Shown: positions 16,278 through 25,525, numbered from the stretch's first letter. The stretch is 64,000 nucleotides of DNA from Acidovorax sp. A79 (GCF_041154505.1 NZ_AP028672.1:5124501-5188500), one strand, 5' to 3'. Made by a program: numbers and translations. Notes: generated from the letters alone by a model not told the origin.

Positions 16278-17861
16278 ATGGACGCACCTGTCATCAAGAA
16301 GAAACTGGGCCTCAAGGACCGCTACGCCGCCATGACGCGCGGCCTGGCCTGGGATACGACCTACCAGCCAATGGAAAAGGTCTTTCCGTTCGACCAGTAT
16401 GAAGGCATCAAGATCCACGACTGGGACAAATGGGAAGACCCGTTTCGCCTGACCATGGACGCCTACTGGAAGTACCAGGGCGAGAAGGAAAAGAAGCTCT
16501 ATGCCGTGATCGAAGCCTTTGCGCAGAACAACGGCCAGCTCGGCATCTCGGATGCGCGCTACGTGAACGCGCTCAAGCTGTTCATCCAGGGCGTGACACC
16601 GCTGGAGTACTACGCGCACCGCGGCTTTGCGCATGTGGGCCGGCACTTCACAGGCGCCGGGGCCCGCGTGGCGGCGCAGATGCAGTCCATTGACGAACTG
16701 CGCCACTACCAGACCGAGACACACGCGCTGTCGCACTACAACAAGTACTTCAACGGCATGCACCAGCCGACCCAATGGTTCGACCGCGTGTGGTACCTGT
16801 CGGTGCCCAAGTCGTTCTTCGAGGATGCGCTGTCGGGTGGGCCCTTTGAGTTCCTCACGGCTGTGAGCTTCTCGTTTGAGTATGTGCTGACCAACCTGCT
16901 GTTCGTGCCCTTCATGTCGGGTGCTGCGCACAACGGCGATATGTCCACGGTGACGTTTGGTTTCTCGGCGCAATCCGACGAATCACGCCACATGACGCTG
17001 GGCATCGAGTGCATCAAGTTCATGCTGGAGCAGGACCCTGCCAACGTGCCCATCGTGCAGAAGTGGATCGACAAGTGGTTCTGGCGCGGCTACCGCCTGC
17101 TCACCCTGGTAGCCATGATGCAGGACTACATGCTGCCCAAGCGCGTGATGAGCTGGAAGGAAAGCTGGGAGATGTATGTCGAGGAAAACGGCGGCGCGCT
17201 GTTCCGCGACCTGGCGCGCTACGGTATCCGCGAGCCCAAGGGCTGGAAAGAGGCCTGTGAGGGCAAGGACCACATCAGCCACCAGGCCTGGAACACGTTC
17301 TACAGCTACGGCGCTGCAGCCCCCTTCCACACCTGGATCCCCAAGGAAGACGAGCTGCAGTGGCTCAGCGAGAAGTACCCCGACACCTTCGACAAGTACT
17401 ACCGCCCACGCTTCGAGCACCTGCGCGAAGAGCAAAAAGCCGGCCGGCGCATTTACAACAAGACGCTGCCGATGCTGTGCAACACCTGCCAGATTCCGCT
17501 GCTCTTCACCGAGCCGGGCGACCCCACCAAGATCTGCCACCGCGAGACCGAATACAAGGGCGAAAAGTACCACTTCTGCAGCGACGGCTGTCAGCACGTG
17601 TTCGAGGACGAGCCCGAGAAATACGTGCAGTCGTGGCTGCCGGTGCAGCAGATTTACCAGGGCCACTGCTTCAAGCCCGGTGTGGATCCCACCGCCGAAG
17701 GCTTTGACCCGCTGCTGGCCGTGCTGGACTGGTACGGCATGAACGTGGGGCGTGACAACTTCGACTTCGAAGGCTCGGAAGACCAGAAGAACTTTGCCAC
17801 CTGGCGTGGCGACCCCGCGCCGGTGAGCGCCACCGCAGCGCAGCAAGGAGCCCAGTCATGA
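16278..17861 (+). CDS. dmpN: Phenol hydroxylase oxygenase alpha subunit DmpN
   Basis: A 527-aa catalytic subunit that hydroxylates phenol to catechol at a diiron centre. The two iron motifs are present: IDELRH in the first helix pair and SDESRH in the second. The C-terminal part has a YHS-type segment with Cys residues (LCNTCQIPL, CHRETEYKGEKYHFCSDGC). TAGGAGA precedes the ATG. The stop overlaps the dmpO start (ATGA). Confidence 0.96.
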   Translation: MDAPVIKKKLGLKDRYAAMTRGLAWDTTYQPMEKVFPFDQYEGIKIHDWDKWEDPFRLTMDAYWKYQGEKEKKLYAVIEAFAQNNGQLGISDARYVNALKLFIQGVTPLEYYAHRGFAHVGRHFTGAGARVAAQMQSIDELRHYQTETHALSHYNKYFNGMHQPTQWFDRVWYLSVPKSFFEDALSGGPFEFLTAVSFSFEYVLTNLLFVPFMSGAAHNGDMSTVTFGFSAQSDESRHMTLGIECIKFMLEQDPANVPIVQKWIDKWFWRGYRLLTLVAMMQDYMLPKRVMSWKESWEMYVEENGGALFRDLARYGIREPKGWKEACEGKDHISHQAWNTFYSYGAAAPFHTWIPKEDELQWLSEKYPDTFDKYYRPRFEHLREEQKAGRRIYNKTLPMLCNTCQIPLLFTEPGDPTKICHRETEYKGEKYHFCSDGCQHVFEDEPEKYVQSWLPVQQIYQGHCFKPGVDPTAEGFDPLLAVLDWYGMNVGRDNFDFEGSEDQKNFATWRGDPAPVSATAAQQGAQS

Positions 17862-18214
17862 GCGTGACCGCCCTCAAACCCTACGACTTCCCCGCCAAGG
17901 ACGTGCGCGAGAACTTCCCTGCGCCGCTGCTCTTCATCGGCTGGGAGGAGCACCTCATGTTCCCCTGCCCGGTGGCGCTGCCCCTGCCTGCCGATATGCC
18001 CTTTGGCGCCATCGGCCAGGTGGTGCTGCCCGGCGTGTATGGCGTGCACCCCGACTTTGCCCGCATCGACTGGAACACCACGCAGTGGTTCAAGTCGGGC
18101 CAGCCCTGGACGCCCGACCCGGCCAAGAGCCTGGCCGACAACGGCCTGGGCCACAAGGACATGATCAGCTTCCGCACGCCGGGCCTGACGGGCATCCAGG
18201 GGTCCTTCAGCTAA
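17858..18214 (+). CDS. dmpO: Phenol hydroxylase oxygenase gamma subunit DmpO
   Basis: A 118-aa small subunit of the hydroxylase oligomer. The family pattern is clear: NFPAPLLFIGWEEHLMFPCP, PFGAIGQVVLPGVYG and HPDFARIDW. It overlaps dmpN by four bases, keeping the subunits stoichiometric, and is followed by a 63-base gap with a hairpin before dmpP. Confidence 0.93.
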   Translation: MSVTALKPYDFPAKDVRENFPAPLLFIGWEEHLMFPCPVALPLPADMPFGAIGQVVLPGVYGVHPDFARIDWNTTQWFKSGQPWTPDPAKSLADNGLGHKDMISFRTPGLTGIQGSFS

Positions 18215-18219
18215 CTATC

Positions 18220-18246
18220 GCAGCCCGCACCGACGGCGGGTGCTGC
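18220..18246 (+). other. Intercistronic hairpin between dmpO and dmpP
   Basis: GCAGCCCGC and GCGGGTGCTGC can pair around a short loop (with a two-base bulge). No T tract follows. It could slow decay of the upstream message or reduce the amount of reductase relative to oxygenase. Confidence 0.4.
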
Positions 18247-18277
18247 CTTTGCGCAGCCCCGTCGTCCAGGACAAGCC

Positions 18278-19342
18278 ATGAGCTACCAACTGACTCTCGA
18301 ACCCCTGGGCGCCACCATCGAGGTGGAAGAAGGCCAGACCCTGCTAGATGCCGCCCTGCGCCAGGGCATCTACATACCGCATGCATGTGGCCACGGCCTG
18401 TGCGGCACCTGCAAGGTGCAGGTGACTGACGGCGAGGTGGACCATGGCGCAGCCAACCCGTTCGCCTTGATGGAAATGGAGCGTGACGACGGCAAGACGC
18501 TGGCCTGCTGTGCCACGCTGCAGTCGGACGCCACCGTCGAGGCCGACTTTGACGACGACCCCGACGCCCAAGTGATTCCGGTGCGTGACTTCACCGCCAC
18601 GGTGGCGCGCATCGAGCAGCTCACTCCGACCATCAAGGCCCTGCACCTGCACCTGGACCAGCCCATCCATTACCAGGCCGGGCAGTATGTGCAGGTGCAG
18701 ATTCCGGGCGTTGAAGGCGGGCGCGCCTTCTCGATTGCCAATGCGCCCGGTGCCGACGGCTTGAGCAGCGAGATCGAGCTGAACGTGCGCCAGGTGCCCG
18801 GCGGCGCTGGCACCACCTGGTTGCACCAGTCGCTGCAACCAGGCGACCGGCTGCTGCTGACCGGGCCGTACGGTCGCTTCTTCGTGCGCCGCTCGGCGGC
18901 CATGCCCATGGTGTTCATGGCCGGAGGTTCGGGCCTGTCGAGTCCGCGCGCCATGATTCTGGAGTTGCTGGCCAGCGGCTGCACGCAGCCCATCACGCTG
19001 GTGTACGGGCAGCGCAGTGCGCAGGAGCTGTACTACGACGCCGAGTTCCGTGACCTCGCAGCGCGCCATCCGCATTTCACCTACGTACCGGCGCTGTCGA
19101 ACGCAGCCGAGGGCGATGGCTGGAACGGTGCGCGCGGCTTCGTTCACGAAGCAGCCAAGGCGCACTTTGGTGGCAGCTTTGTCGGCCACAAGGCCTACCT
19201 GTGCGGGCCACCGCCCATGATTGAAGCCTGCATCGGCACGCTGATGCAGGGGCGCCTGTTCGAGCGCGACATCTACACCGAGAAATTCCTTTCGGCCGCC
19301 GATGCGCAGCAGGCACGCAGCCCCTTGTTCAAGACGATTTAG
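18278..19342 (+). CDS. dmpP: Phenol hydroxylase NADH reductase component DmpP
   Basis: A 354-aa electron-transfer flavoprotein that passes electrons from NADH to DmpN. The N-terminal plant-type 2Fe-2S ferredoxin domain has the Cys set in PHACGHGLCGTCKV and LACCAT. The FAD domain carries RAFSIANAP and the NAD domain GGSGLSSPRAMI and LCGPPPMIEA. Domain order and length match the family. Confidence 0.95.
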   Translation: MSYQLTLEPLGATIEVEEGQTLLDAALRQGIYIPHACGHGLCGTCKVQVTDGEVDHGAANPFALMEMERDDGKTLACCATLQSDATVEADFDDDPDAQVIPVRDFTATVARIEQLTPTIKALHLHLDQPIHYQAGQYVQVQIPGVEGGRAFSIANAPGADGLSSEIELNVRQVPGGAGTTWLHQSLQPGDRLLLTGPYGRFFVRRSAAMPMVFMAGGSGLSSPRAMILELLASGCTQPITLVYGQRSAQELYYDAEFRDLAARHPHFTYVPALSNAAEGDGWNGARGFVHEAAKAHFGGSFVGHKAYLCGPPPMIEACIGTLMQGRLFERDIYTEKFLSAADAQQARSPLFKTI

Positions 19343-19350
19343 GAGCCGCC

Positions 19351-19707
19351 ATGGGAATCCACCCCTGTTCCAAAGTTCGCGTCAGCGTGTCGCAGACCGG
19401 CGACTGTTATGACTGCGCCACCACCGAAAGCCTGCTGGCCGGCATGTTGCGTCTGGGCCGCAAGGGAATCCCGGCCGGTTGCGTCAGCGGTGGCTGCGGA
19501 GTTTGCAAGGTGCGCATCGTGGAAGGGGCGGTGCAATCGCTCGGCCCCATCAGCCGCGCCCATGTCAGCAGCGAAGAAGAGGCCAACGGCTACACGCTGG
19601 CCTGCCGCGTGGCGCCCACCCAGGCCGTCTGCCTGGAAGTGGCCGCCCGATTGCGCAAGCCTTTCCTGGGCAGCGCCACCGCGGTGGTGCAACGCCCTGC
19701 CAGTTGA
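19351..19707 (+). CDS. dmpQ: 2Fe-2S ferredoxin DmpQ
   Basis: A 118-aa plant-type ferredoxin with the cluster ligands in GCVSGGCGVCKVRI and a final Cys in TLACRVAP. The role known for DmpQ/XylT ferredoxins is to reactivate catechol 2,3-dioxygenase by reducing oxidised iron, consistent with its position immediately before dmpB. Confidence 0.93.
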   Translation: MGIHPCSKVRVSVSQTGDCYDCATTESLLAGMLRLGRKGIPAGCVSGGCGVCKVRIVEGAVQSLGPISRAHVSSEEEANGYTLACRVAPTQAVCLEVAARLRKPFLGSATAVVQRPAS

Positions 19708-19756
19708 GTCAGCCAATTTGAATCAGTGAAGTTTTACCAACCGAAGGAGACATGAA

Positions 19757-20701
19757 ATGGGTGTACTGAGAATCGGCCACGTGAGCCTGCGGGTCATGGA
19801 CATGGCCGCTGCTGTGAAGCACTACGAAGAGGTCTTGGGCCTCAAGACCGCCATGAAGGACAACGCTGGTAACGTGTATCTGAAATGCTGGGACGAGTGG
19901 GACAAATACTCGATCATCCTCACGCCCAGCGACCGTGCGGGCCTGAACCACGTGGCCTACAAGGTGAAAAAGGACGAGGACCTGGACGCGCTGCAGGCCC
20001 GCATCGAAGCCTGGGGCATCAAGACCACGATGCTGGCGGAGGGCACGCTGCCCTCCACCGGCCGCATGCTGCAGTTCAACCTGCCCAGCGGCCATGAAAT
20101 GTGCCTGTACGCCATGAAGGAATACGTGGGCACCGACGTGGGCACCGTCAACCCCGACCCGTGGCCCGATGGCGTCCGGGGCGCGGGGGCGCACTGGCTC
20201 GACCATTTACTGCTGATGTGCGAGATGAACCCCGAGGCGGGCATCAATACCGTGCAGGACAACACGCGCTTCATGGCGGAGTGCCTGGAATTCTTCCTGA
20301 CCGAGCAGGTGCTGGTCGGCCCCCAGGGCGACATGCAGGCCGCCACCTGGATGGCGTGCACCACCACGCCGCACGACATTGCCTTTGTGGGCGGCCCCGT
20401 CAGCGGCCTGCACCACATCGCGTTCTTCCTGGATTCGTGGCACGACGTGCTCAAGGCTGCCGACGTCATGGCCAAGAAGAAGGTCAAGATCGACGTGGCG
20501 CCCACGCGCCACGGCATCACGCGCGGCGAGACCATCTACTTTTTCGACCCCAGCGGCAACCGCAACGAAACCTTTGCCGGGCTGGGTTACCTCGCACAGC
20601 CCGACCGCCCCGTAACCACCTGGAGCGAGGACAAGCTGGGTAGCGGAATCTTCTACCACACGGGGGAATTGGTGGCGTCTTTCACGGACGTGTACACCTG
20701 A
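19757..20701 (+). CDS. dmpB: Catechol 2,3-dioxygenase
   Basis: A 314-aa extradiol dioxygenase (type I, two-domain) that cleaves catechol to 2-hydroxymuconic semialdehyde. The three iron ligands of the family are visible: His in HWLDHLLLM, His in [10 protein letters not shown] and Glu in [23 protein letters not shown] precedes the start. The stop overlaps the next gene (TGATG). Confidence 0.96.
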   Translation: MGVLRIGHVSLRVMDMAAAVKHYEEVLGLKTAMKDNAGNVYLKCWDEWDKYSIILTPSDRAGLNHVAYKVKKDEDLDALQARIEAWGIKTTMLAEGTLPSTGRMLQFNLPSGHEMCLYAMKEYVGTDVGTVNPDPWPDGVRGAGAHWLDHLLLMCEMNPEAGINTVQDNTRFMAECLEFFLTEQVLVGPQGDMQAATWMACTTTPHDIAFVGGPVSGLHHIAFFLDSWHDVLKAADVMAKKKVKIDVAPTRHGITRGETIYFFDPSGNRNETFAGLGYLAQPDRPVTTWSEDKLGSGIFYHTGELVASFTDVYT

Positions 20702-21159
20702 TGCCAGGCGCTGCCCTGCCACCTGCCACGGCGCTCAGTGTTGCGCAGTCGGTCATCGACGCGGCGGCCGCGCTGCGTGCCGTACAGGCCGCCGTGGCGC
20801 GCGCCGCTGCGTTGGGCGTGTGCGTGAATGTGTCGGTGGTGGATGCTGCTGGCGTGCTGGCGGCCTTTGCTCGCATGCCGGGCGCACCACTGCATTCCGT
20901 GGACATTGCCCATGACAAGGCCTACACGGCCGCGAGCTTTGGCCTGCCGACGAGTGCATGGCATGCCGAACTGGCCTCGCACTCCGACGCAGTGCGCCAG
21001 GGGCTGGTGCTGCGGCCGCGCTTCGTCGCCTTTGGCGGCGGCCTGCCCATCGTGGAGGACGGTGTGCGCATCGGCGGCATCGGCGTGTCCGGCGGTAGCG
21101 AAGTGCAGGACGAGGCCATTGCGCGCGCTGGCTTGCAGGCGCTGGGCCTTGGCGCCTGA
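20701..21159 (+). CDS. GlcG/HbpS-family protein
   Basis: A 152-aa protein of the GlcG/HbpS (DUF336) family, recognised by NVSVVDAAGVLAAFARM, HDKAYTAASFG and the Gly-rich end FGGGLPIVEDGVRIGGIGVSGG. Members bind small ligands or haem and are often found in catabolic operons; the role in the meta pathway is not settled. It starts on the last base of dmpB, so it is translationally coupled. A function in iron or haem handling for the dioxygenase is a guess. Confidence 0.85.
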   Translation: MPGAALPPATALSVAQSVIDAAAALRAVQAAVARAAALGVCVNVSVVDAAGVLAAFARMPGAPLHSVDIAHDKAYTAASFGLPTSAWHAELASHSDAVRQGLVLRPRFVAFGGGLPIVEDGVRIGGIGVSGGSEVQDEAIARAGLQALGLGA

Positions 21160-21232
21160 TTCATTCCACGCGCGAAATCACACCCCGCATCCATACCTCG
21201 CATTCGCGCTTGATCCATACGAAAGCTGAAGC

Positions 21233-22093
21233 ATGTCAGTATCCCAACTAGAACGGCCAACCCTGAGCAACCCGGAGGTTGCGCACACCATCACGGCGGC
21301 CGGAATCCGCACAAACTATCACGACGTGGGCAGCGGCGACCCGGTGCTGCTGATCCATGGATCCGGCCCGGGCGTGTCGGCCTGGGCCAACTGGCGACTC
21401 GTGATGCCTGCGCTGTCCGAGCGTGCGCGCGTGATCGCGCCGGACATGGTGGGCTTCGGCTTCAGCGAGCGGCCGGCGGGCTTCCACTACGGGATGGACG
21501 CCTGGGTGCGCCAGGCCGTGGGCCTGCTCGACGCGCTGGGCATCGAGCGCGCCGACCTCGTGGGCAACTCGTTCGGCGGCGGGCTGGCGCTGGCGCTGGC
21601 CATCCGCCACCCTGAGCGCGTGCGCCGCCTGGTGCTGATGGGCAGCGTGGGCGTGCCGTTCCCGATCACGCGCGGGCTGGACGCGGTCTGGGGCTACACC
21701 CCCTCGGTGCAGAACATGCGCGCCATCATGGATTACTTCGCCTTCAACCGCGACTTGATGAGCGATGACCTGGCCCGCATGCGCTACGAGGCCAGCATCC
21801 GCCCGGGCTTTCAGGAATCGTTCTCGGCAATGTTCCCCGCGCCGCGCCAGCGCTGGGTCGATACGCTGGCCAGCGCCGAGCAGGACATCCGCGCCATCCC
21901 GCATGAAACCCTGATCGTCCACGGCCGCGAGGATCAGGTGATCCCGCTGTCCAACTCCTACACGCTGGCCGAGTGGATCGGGAACGCGCAGATGCATGTG
22001 TACGGCCATTGCGGCCACTGGACGCAGATCGAGCACGCGGCGCGTTTTGCCCGCCTGGTCGGCGACTTCCTGGCAGAGGCCGCGAAGGACTGA
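21233..22093 (+). CDS. dmpD: 2-hydroxymuconic semialdehyde hydrolase
   Basis: A 286-aa alpha/beta hydrolase that cleaves the ring-fission product (most important for methyl-substituted substrates) to 2-hydroxypenta-2,4-dienoate and an acid. The motifs are HGSGPGVSAW (oxyanion region), GNSFGGGLAL (Ser nucleophile), HGREDQVIPL (Asp) and GHCGHWTQIEHA (His). It follows the GlcG-like gene after 73 bases and ends convergent with aphT. The exact substrate range cannot be read from sequence. Confidence 0.9.
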   Translation: MSVSQLERPTLSNPEVAHTITAAGIRTNYHDVGSGDPVLLIHGSGPGVSAWANWRLVMPALSERARVIAPDMVGFGFSERPAGFHYGMDAWVRQAVGLLDALGIERADLVGNSFGGGLALALAIRHPERVRRLVLMGSVGVPFPITRGLDAVWGYTPSVQNMRAIMDYFAFNRDLMSDDLARMRYEASIRPGFQESFSAMFPAPRQRWVDTLASAEQDIRAIPHETLIVHGREDQVIPLSNSYTLAEWIGNAQMHVYGHCGHWTQIEHAARFARLVGDFLAEAAKD

Positions 22094-22140
22094 TCCCATG
22101 TGCGTTGCTCCACCGCTCCACGACGACGCTGCGGCCTGCG

Positions 22141-23046
22141 CTATGTGCCGCCGTTGCTCTGCCGCGCGGCAAATGAGCGCACCACTTGCAGGAAGGCAGT
22201 CAGTACCGGTGAGCTGTCTTCGGTGCGGTACAGACAGCACAGCGCGATATCACGCAGGTAGCGCGAGCGCAGCGGTCGGTAGGCCACGCCCGGCAAGCGC
22301 AGGCTCATGGCGGACTGGGTCGTGATGCAGCAGCCAAAGCCACTTGCCACCAGGGCTACGCAGGTCAGCACGTCTTCGACCTCCTGCGCCACCTCCAGCC
22401 GTGCGCCCTCGCGCACGAAGGCGGTGGTCACCTCCTGCGCCAGGCCGGGCAGGGGCGCATTGGGGTACAGGATCATCGGCACGCCGCTCAGGTCGCGCAG
22501 GTCGATCTGGGCGCGTTCGCACAGAGGGTGGGTTTCGGGCAGGCCGACCACCAGCGGCTCGCGTAGCACGATCTCCACACCCAGGCCCGGCTCCGCCTGC
22601 ACCAGCCGGTTGAAGCCCACGGTGACGCGGCGCTCGCGCAGCGCCTGCAGCTGCTCGGCCTTGGTCATGTTGTGCAGCTTCAGGCGCACGGCAGGGCGTT
22701 CGCGGTGGAAGTCCGCCAGCAGCCGCGGAATCACGTCGAGCACGCCCGAGCCGAAGATGCCCACATCGAGTCGGCCGATCAGCCCCTCACCCGCCATGCG
22801 GGTGCGTTCGCTGGCGCGCTCGGCCAGCGAGAGGATGTTGGGCACCTCATCTAGCAATGCCTGGCCCGCTGCCGTCAACTCCACGCCCTTGGGCGTGCGC
22901 AGAAACAGTGGCGTACCCAGTTCTTCCTCCAGCCCGCGGATCTGCCGCGTGAGTGGCGGCTGGGCCATGTGCAGCCGCTGCGCAGCCCGGCCGAAGTTCA
23001 GCTCCTGGGCCAGAGCCAAAAAGTATTTCATCTGTCGCAGGTCCAT
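22141..23046 (-). CDS. aphT: LysR-type regulator of the meta pathway (AphT-like)
   Basis: A 301-aa LysR regulator: N-terminal helix-turn-helix (MDLRQMKYFLALAQELNFGR, AQRLHMAQPPLTRQI) and a C-terminal inducer-binding domain of the CatM/BenM type. It is divergent from dmpC with a 150-base gap that contains a perfect interrupted palindrome with the T-N11-A shape (23064-23078). In Comamonas testosteroni a LysR gene sits at this place between the hydroxylase and meta-pathway parts; activation of dmpC onward is the likely role. Confidence 0.88.
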   Translation of the reverse strand: MDLRQMKYFLALAQELNFGRAAQRLHMAQPPLTRQIRGLEEELGTPLFLRTPKGVELTAAGQALLDEVPNILSLAERASERTRMAGEGLIGRLDVGIFGSGVLDVIPRLLADFHRERPAVRLKLHNMTKAEQLQALRERRVTVGFNRLVQAEPGLGVEIVLREPLVVGLPETHPLCERAQIDLRDLSGVPMILYPNAPLPGLAQEVTTAFVREGARLEVAQEVEDVLTCVALVASGFGCCITTQSAMSLRLPGVAYRPLRSRYLRDIALCCLYRTEDSSPVLTAFLQVVRSFAARQSNGGT

Positions 23047-23063
23047 GGCTGCCTCTTTTTTAA

Positions 23064-23078
23064 ATACCTTGAAGGTAT
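23064..23078. promoter_or_regulatory. LysR-type operator between aphT and dmpC
   Basis: ATACCTTGAAGGTAT is a perfect seven-base inverted repeat around a single G and contains the T-N11-A core of LysR sites. It lies 18 bases upstream of the aphT start codon and about 120 bases upstream of dmpC, fitting autoregulation plus activation. Confidence 0.7.
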
Positions 23079-23196
23079 CAATTTTAGAAAATTCGGTATT
23101 GGACAGTATGGCGCCTGCGACCTATCGTTGCCCCTATCGCTGCAAGGACAACGTGAACCATCACCCCCTGACAGCCCATCCGGAAATGAGAGAGAC

Positions 23197-24657
23197 ATGC
23201 TAGCCAACCAGATTTTGAATTTCATCAACGGCGAATTCGTGGCCACGGACAAGTGGTTCGACAACCGCACGCCGACCTCCAACGCGGTCATCGGCCAGGT
23301 GGCCGAAGCTGGCAAGGCCGAGGTGGACGCCGCCGTGGCCGCCGCGCGCGCGGCGCTCAAGGGGCCGTGGGGCTCCATGCCCCTGGCCAAGCGGGTGGAG
23401 CTGCTCGAAGCCCTGGTGGCCGAGATCACGCGCCGCTTCGACGAGTTCCTGGAGGCCGAGTGCGCCGACACCGGCAAGCCCATGAGCCTGGCCTCGCACA
23501 TCGACATCCCGCGCGGTGCGGCCAACTTCAAGGTGTTCGCCGACGTGGTGAAGAACGTGCCCACCGAGTTCTTCGAGATGGCCACGCCCGACGGCCGTGG
23601 CGCCATCAACTACGGCTTTCGCAAGCCTGTGGGCGTGGTCGGTGTGATCTGCCCGTGGAACCTGCCGCTGCTGCTCATGACCTGGAAGGTCGGCCCGGCG
23701 CTGGCCTGCGGCAACACGGTGGTGGTCAAGCCATCCGAGGAGACCCCGCGCACCGCCGCCCTGCTGGGCGAGGTGATGAACCAGGTGGGCATCCCTAAGG
23801 GCGTGTACAACGTGGTGCACGGCTTCGGCCCCGGCTCGGCGGGCGAGTTCGTGACCACGCACCCCTGCATTGACGCCATCACCTTCACGGGCGAGACGCG
23901 CACCGGCGAGGTCATCATGAAGGCCGCCGCCAAGGGCGCTCGCCCCGTGAGCTTGGAGATGGGCGGCAAGAACGCCGCCATCGTGTTCGCCGACGCCGAC
24001 TTCGACGCGGCCATCGAAGGCACTCTGCGCTCCGCGTTCGCCAACTGCGGCCAGGTCTGCCTGGGCACCGAGCGCGTCTATGTCGAGCGCCCGATCTTCG
24101 ACAAATTCGTGGCCGCGCTGAAGGCTGGCGCCGAGCAGATGAAGATCGGCGTGCCCCAGGACAAGGACACCGGCATGGGCCCGCTGATCAGCAAGGAGCA
24201 CCAGGCCAAGGTGCTGTCGTACTACCGGCTGGCGGTGCAGGAGGGCGCCACGGTGGTCACCGGCGGCGGCGCGCCCGATATGCCCGGCGACTTGAAGGAC
24301 GGCTGCTGGGTGCAGCCTACCATCTGGACCGGCCTGCCCGAGACCGCGCGCGTCATCAAGGAAGAGATCTTCGGCCCCTGCTGCCACATCGCCCCGTTCG
24401 ACACCGAAGAAGAGGTGCTGGCCAAGGCCAACGACAACGAATACGGCCTGGCCACCGCCATCTGGACGCGCGACGTGTCGCGCGCGCACCGCGTGGCGCA
24501 GCGCATGGAGGTCGGCATCTCGTGGGTCAACAGCTGGTTCCTGCGCGACCTGCGCACGCCGTTCGGCGGCTCCAAGCAGTCCGGCATCGGCCGCGAGGGC
24601 GGCGTGCATTCGCTGGAGTTCTACACCGAGCTCAAGAACGTCTGCATCAAGCTCTGA
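23197..24657 (+). CDS. dmpC: 2-hydroxymuconic semialdehyde dehydrogenase
   Basis: A 486-aa aldehyde dehydrogenase that oxidises the ring-fission product to 4-oxalocrotonate (2-hydroxymuconate) with NAD. Visible are VGVICPWNLPLLLMTWK, LEMGGKNAAIVFADAD (catalytic Glu region) and FANCGQVCLGTERVY (catalytic Cys). The frame is open further upstream, but the ATG at 23197 with GAGAGA gives the standard length. Confidence 0.95.
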   Translation: MLANQILNFINGEFVATDKWFDNRTPTSNAVIGQVAEAGKAEVDAAVAAARAALKGPWGSMPLAKRVELLEALVAEITRRFDEFLEAECADTGKPMSLASHIDIPRGAANFKVFADVVKNVPTEFFEMATPDGRGAINYGFRKPVGVVGVICPWNLPLLLMTWKVGPALACGNTVVVKPSEETPRTAALLGEVMNQVGIPKGVYNVVHGFGPGSAGEFVTTHPCIDAITFTGETRTGEVIMKAAAKGARPVSLEMGGKNAAIVFADADFDAAIEGTLRSAFANCGQVCLGTERVYVERPIFDKFVAALKAGAEQMKIGVPQDKDTGMGPLISKEHQAKVLSYYRLAVQEGATVVTGGGAPDMPGDLKDGCWVQPTIWTGLPETARVIKEEIFGPCCHIAPFDTEEEVLAKANDNEYGLATAIWTRDVSRAHRVAQRMEVGISWVNSWFLRDLRTPFGGSKQSGIGREGGVHSLEFYTELKNVCIKL

Positions 24658-24662
24658 TTTCC

Positions 24663-24726
24663 AGCAAAACCTGCCTCTGGTGCTTATTGATGAAGCACTG
24701 ATAGCTACTCTTTCAATAGCAAAACC
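24663..24726. repeat. Comamonadaceae-type short intergenic repeat
   Basis: The gap between dmpC and dmpE is almost wholly made of the motif GTGCTTATTGATGAAGCACT followed by GATAGCTACT...AATAGCAAAA. I recognise this as a short dispersed element common between genes in Comamonadaceae. The core is an imperfect palindrome (GTGCTT/AAGCAC). A related core is at 36753-36783. Confidence 0.6.
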
Positions 24727-25515
24727 ATGACCATGAACTCTCAACAGATCGAGCAGCTCGGCGATGAGCTGTACCAGGCCCTCGCGGGCTGCCAGGTGGT
24801 AGAGCCACTGACCTCGCGCCATTCCGACATCACCATCGACGACGCCTACGCCATCCAGCAGCGCATGATGGCCCGGCGTCTGGCTGCCGGCGAGAAAGTC
24901 GTCGGCAAGAAGATCGGCGTGACCTCCAAGGCCGTGATGGACATGCTGGGCGTGTTTCAGCCCGACTTTGGCTGGCTCACCGACGCCATGGTCTACAACG
25001 AAGGCCAGGCCATCCCTGCCAACACGTTGATCCAACCCAAGGCCGAGGGCGAGATCGCCTTCGTGCTGAAGAAGACGCTGAAGGGCCCAGGCGTGACTGC
25101 CGCCGACGTGCTGGCCGCCACCGACGGCGTGATGGCGTGCTTCGAGATCGTCGATTCACGCATTCGCGACTGGAAGATCAAGATCCAGGACACCGTGGCC
25201 GACAACGCCAGCTGCGGCGTGTTCGTGCTGGGCGACCGCCTGGTGGACGTGCGCGACGTGGACCTGGGCACCTGCGGCATGGTGTTGGAAAAGAACGGAG
25301 ACATCGTGGCCACCGGCGCGGGCGCTGCGGCCCTGGGCCACCCGGCCAACGCCGTGGCCTGGCTGGCCAACACGCTGGGCACCCACGGCATTGCACTGGA
25401 GGCGGGCGAGGTGATCCTGTCGGGCTCGCTGGGCATCATGGTGCCGGTGGTGGCGGGCGACAACCTGCGCGTGACGATCGGTGGCATCGGCGGCTGCTCG
25501 GTGCGTTTCGTCTGA
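24727..25515 (+). CDS. dmpE: 2-hydroxypenta-2,4-dienoate hydratase (2-keto-4-pentenoate hydratase)
   Basis: A 262-aa hydratase of the fumarylacetoacetase-related/MhpD family that adds water to 2-hydroxypenta-2,4-dienoate, giving 4-hydroxy-2-oxovalerate. The signatures are VGKKIGVTSKAVMDMLGV, PKAEGEIAFVLKK and the Asp-rich VDSRIRDWKIKIQDTVADNAS. It is a paralogue of dmpH in this operon. Start at 24727 or at the second ATG six bases later; no strong ribosome binding site is visible because the short repeat occupies the gap. Confidence 0.93.
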   Translation: MTMNSQQIEQLGDELYQALAGCQVVEPLTSRHSDITIDDAYAIQQRMMARRLAAGEKVVGKKIGVTSKAVMDMLGVFQPDFGWLTDAMVYNEGQAIPANTLIQPKAEGEIAFVLKKTLKGPGVTAADVLAATDGVMACFEIVDSRIRDWKIKIQDTVADNASCGVFVLGDRLVDVRDVDLGTCGMVLEKNGDIVATGAGAAALGHPANAVAWLANTLGTHGIALEAGEVILSGSLGIMVPVVAGDNLRVTIGGIGGCSVRFV

Positions 25516-25525
25516 GGAGCGCCGT

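Noticed and set aside
22969..23196. N-terminal extension of dmpC
   Set aside because: It overlaps the divergent aphT gene and the LysR site; family length is reached from the ATG at 23197.
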